From the NCBI GenBank assembly GCA_905183005.1, contig CAJJDO010000006.1:72017-136016 (forward strand): DNA of 64,000 nt. The letters run 5' to 3'. The notes below the pieces were generated by a model. The model saw only the letters and a program-made list of their open reading frames with translations, was not told where the DNA came from and did no database searches. Positions 63,472-64,000 of this stretch are shown one piece after another. Made by a program: the position numbers and the translations under genes. Each line of letters begins with the position of its first letter. Position 1 is the first letter of the stretch. This DNA comes from Paramecium pentaurelia. Lineage: Eukaryota > Ciliophora > Oligohymenophorea > Peniculida > Parameciidae.

Positions 63472-64000
63472 ATGAATTAAGATAAAGAATGGAGTTAAGA
63501 TAGTTGGAAAAATTATTCAGCTTTATAATTACCCATATACTAAGATGCTTAACTATAGTAATGATATTTTAGAAATTAGTTAAGATACCCTTCAAAAAAT
63601 AAAAAATCTTCCAGAAATCCTAAATTTTGAGGATATAAATGTTTTTAAAAGTTAAATGATTAAGGTTAGTAAAGGTGAGAAATTTGTTCTTTAATTGGGT
63701 GATTGTGCAGAAGTGTTTGATGAATGTACTGATGAACATTGGAAAGAGAAATTTAGTTTTTATGATGTATAAAACAAAAATAATGTAGCGAATGGGCTAA
63801 ATCTTAGATGCAATAGTTATTGGTAGGACTTGTGGATAATTTGCAAAACCACGATCATAATTATTAGAAAAGGATGGCACATTAAATTATAGAGGAGATT
63901 TAATAAATTCATTAAGTAGAGATGATAGAGATCCTGATCCTTCACGTTTATTATTGGGTGCTCATTATACTAAAAAGGGTATAGAGAGTCTAAAGCAGTA
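63472..64000 (+). CDS. Class II DAHP synthase, 5' part (truncated by window end)
   Basis: Introns 63558-63579 and 63767-63788 (22 nt each) give an open frame to the window edge. Start MNQDKEWSQDSWKNYSALQL matches the W-S-x-D-S-W-x(4)-Q-x-P-x-Y opening of class II enzymes. It continues with 'FVLQLGDCAEVF' (family LQGGDCAE), 'VIGRTCGQFAKPRS' (GRxAGQxAKPRS, substrate site), 'LNYRGDLIN', and 'DPDPSRLLLGAHYT'. It catalyses condensation of PEP and erythrose-4-phosphate, the first shikimate-pathway step. Ciliate introns and TAA Gln codons show it is a resident gene. The GTA...TAG introns inside conserved motifs make the reading certain. Confidence 0.92.

Noticed and set aside
1..64000. tRNA, rRNA, snRNA genes and telomeric repeats
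   Set aside because: I looked for T-loop-type GGTTCGAATCC motifs, rRNA-like GC-rich blocks and C4A2/C3A3C repeats on both strands and saw none; a covariance-model search would be decisive.
1..64000. Retained internal eliminated sequences (TA-bounded)
   Set aside because: TA dinucleotides are everywhere and genes are uninterrupted except by short introns, so no insertion could be supported from sequence alone.

Overview
The window reads as nuclear, probably macronuclear, DNA of a Paramecium-like ciliate. Almost every gene uses TAA and TAG as sense codons (glutamine), and TGA is the only stop. More than 60 introns can be placed. Nearly all are 18-32 nt, start GTA and end TAG (some AAG or CAG), and most restore a single long frame exactly. 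DNA is very AT-rich, genes are packed on both strands, and intergenic gaps are tens to about a thousand bases. Under the standard code the region looks almost empty. Under the ciliate code it holds about 30 genes. CDS coordinates below run from start codon to TGA, with introns listed inside. I checked that most spliced lengths are multiples of three.

Layout. 1-165: tail of a gene. 570-4682 (+): Tul1-like membrane RING E3 ligase, a coiled-coil protein, a MORN-repeat protein. 4884-8069 (-): six-TM cyclic-nucleotide-type cation channel with no GYG filter and a zinc knuckle. 8234-8543 (+): small secreted protein. 9098-15698 (-): divergent kinesin and a 1,319-residue TPR-like/zinc-domain protein. 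15927-23109 (+): coiled-coil protein, PTB-like RNA-binding protein, CEP19-like protein, SAXO-like microtubule protein, and a calmodulin-like protein whose start overlaps the previous stop. 23282-24115 (-): EF-hand protein. 24574-29139 (+): ferlin. 29179-38460 (-): a 3,093-residue coiled-coil protein with two unrelated tandem-repeat arrays (168 bp x about 20; 165 bp x about 14). 38913-39800 (+): two small genes. 40634-44157 (-): degenerate histone-deacetylase-like fold fused to Kelch-like beta repeats. 45290-49151 (-): hybrid histidine kinase with a leucine-rich-repeat gene 19 bp behind it. 49506-54922 (-): SKP1 and four small or unrecognised genes. 55043-60041 (+): small gene, R2R3 MYB factor, two unrecognised genes. 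60266-62468: HPRT gene present twice as identical 1,101-bp blocks separated by one N, most likely an assembly artefact. 62431-63015 (-): unrecognised gene. 63472-64000 (+): 5' part of a class II DAHP synthase.

Functionally the window is ordinary ciliate euchromatin enriched for ciliary, cortical and Ca2+ functions (CEP19-like, SAXO-like, calmodulin-like and EF-hand proteins, ferlin, kinesin, coiled-coil proteins), plus ubiquitin components (Tul1-like RING, SKP1) and two-component signalling. The most unusual items are the giant repeat protein, several families that have lost hallmark catalytic or selectivity motifs (channel filter, kinesin switches, deacetylase ligands), the overlapping ATGA gene junction, and the false duplication around the N. 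No CRISPR array, tRNA, rRNA or transposon was found.
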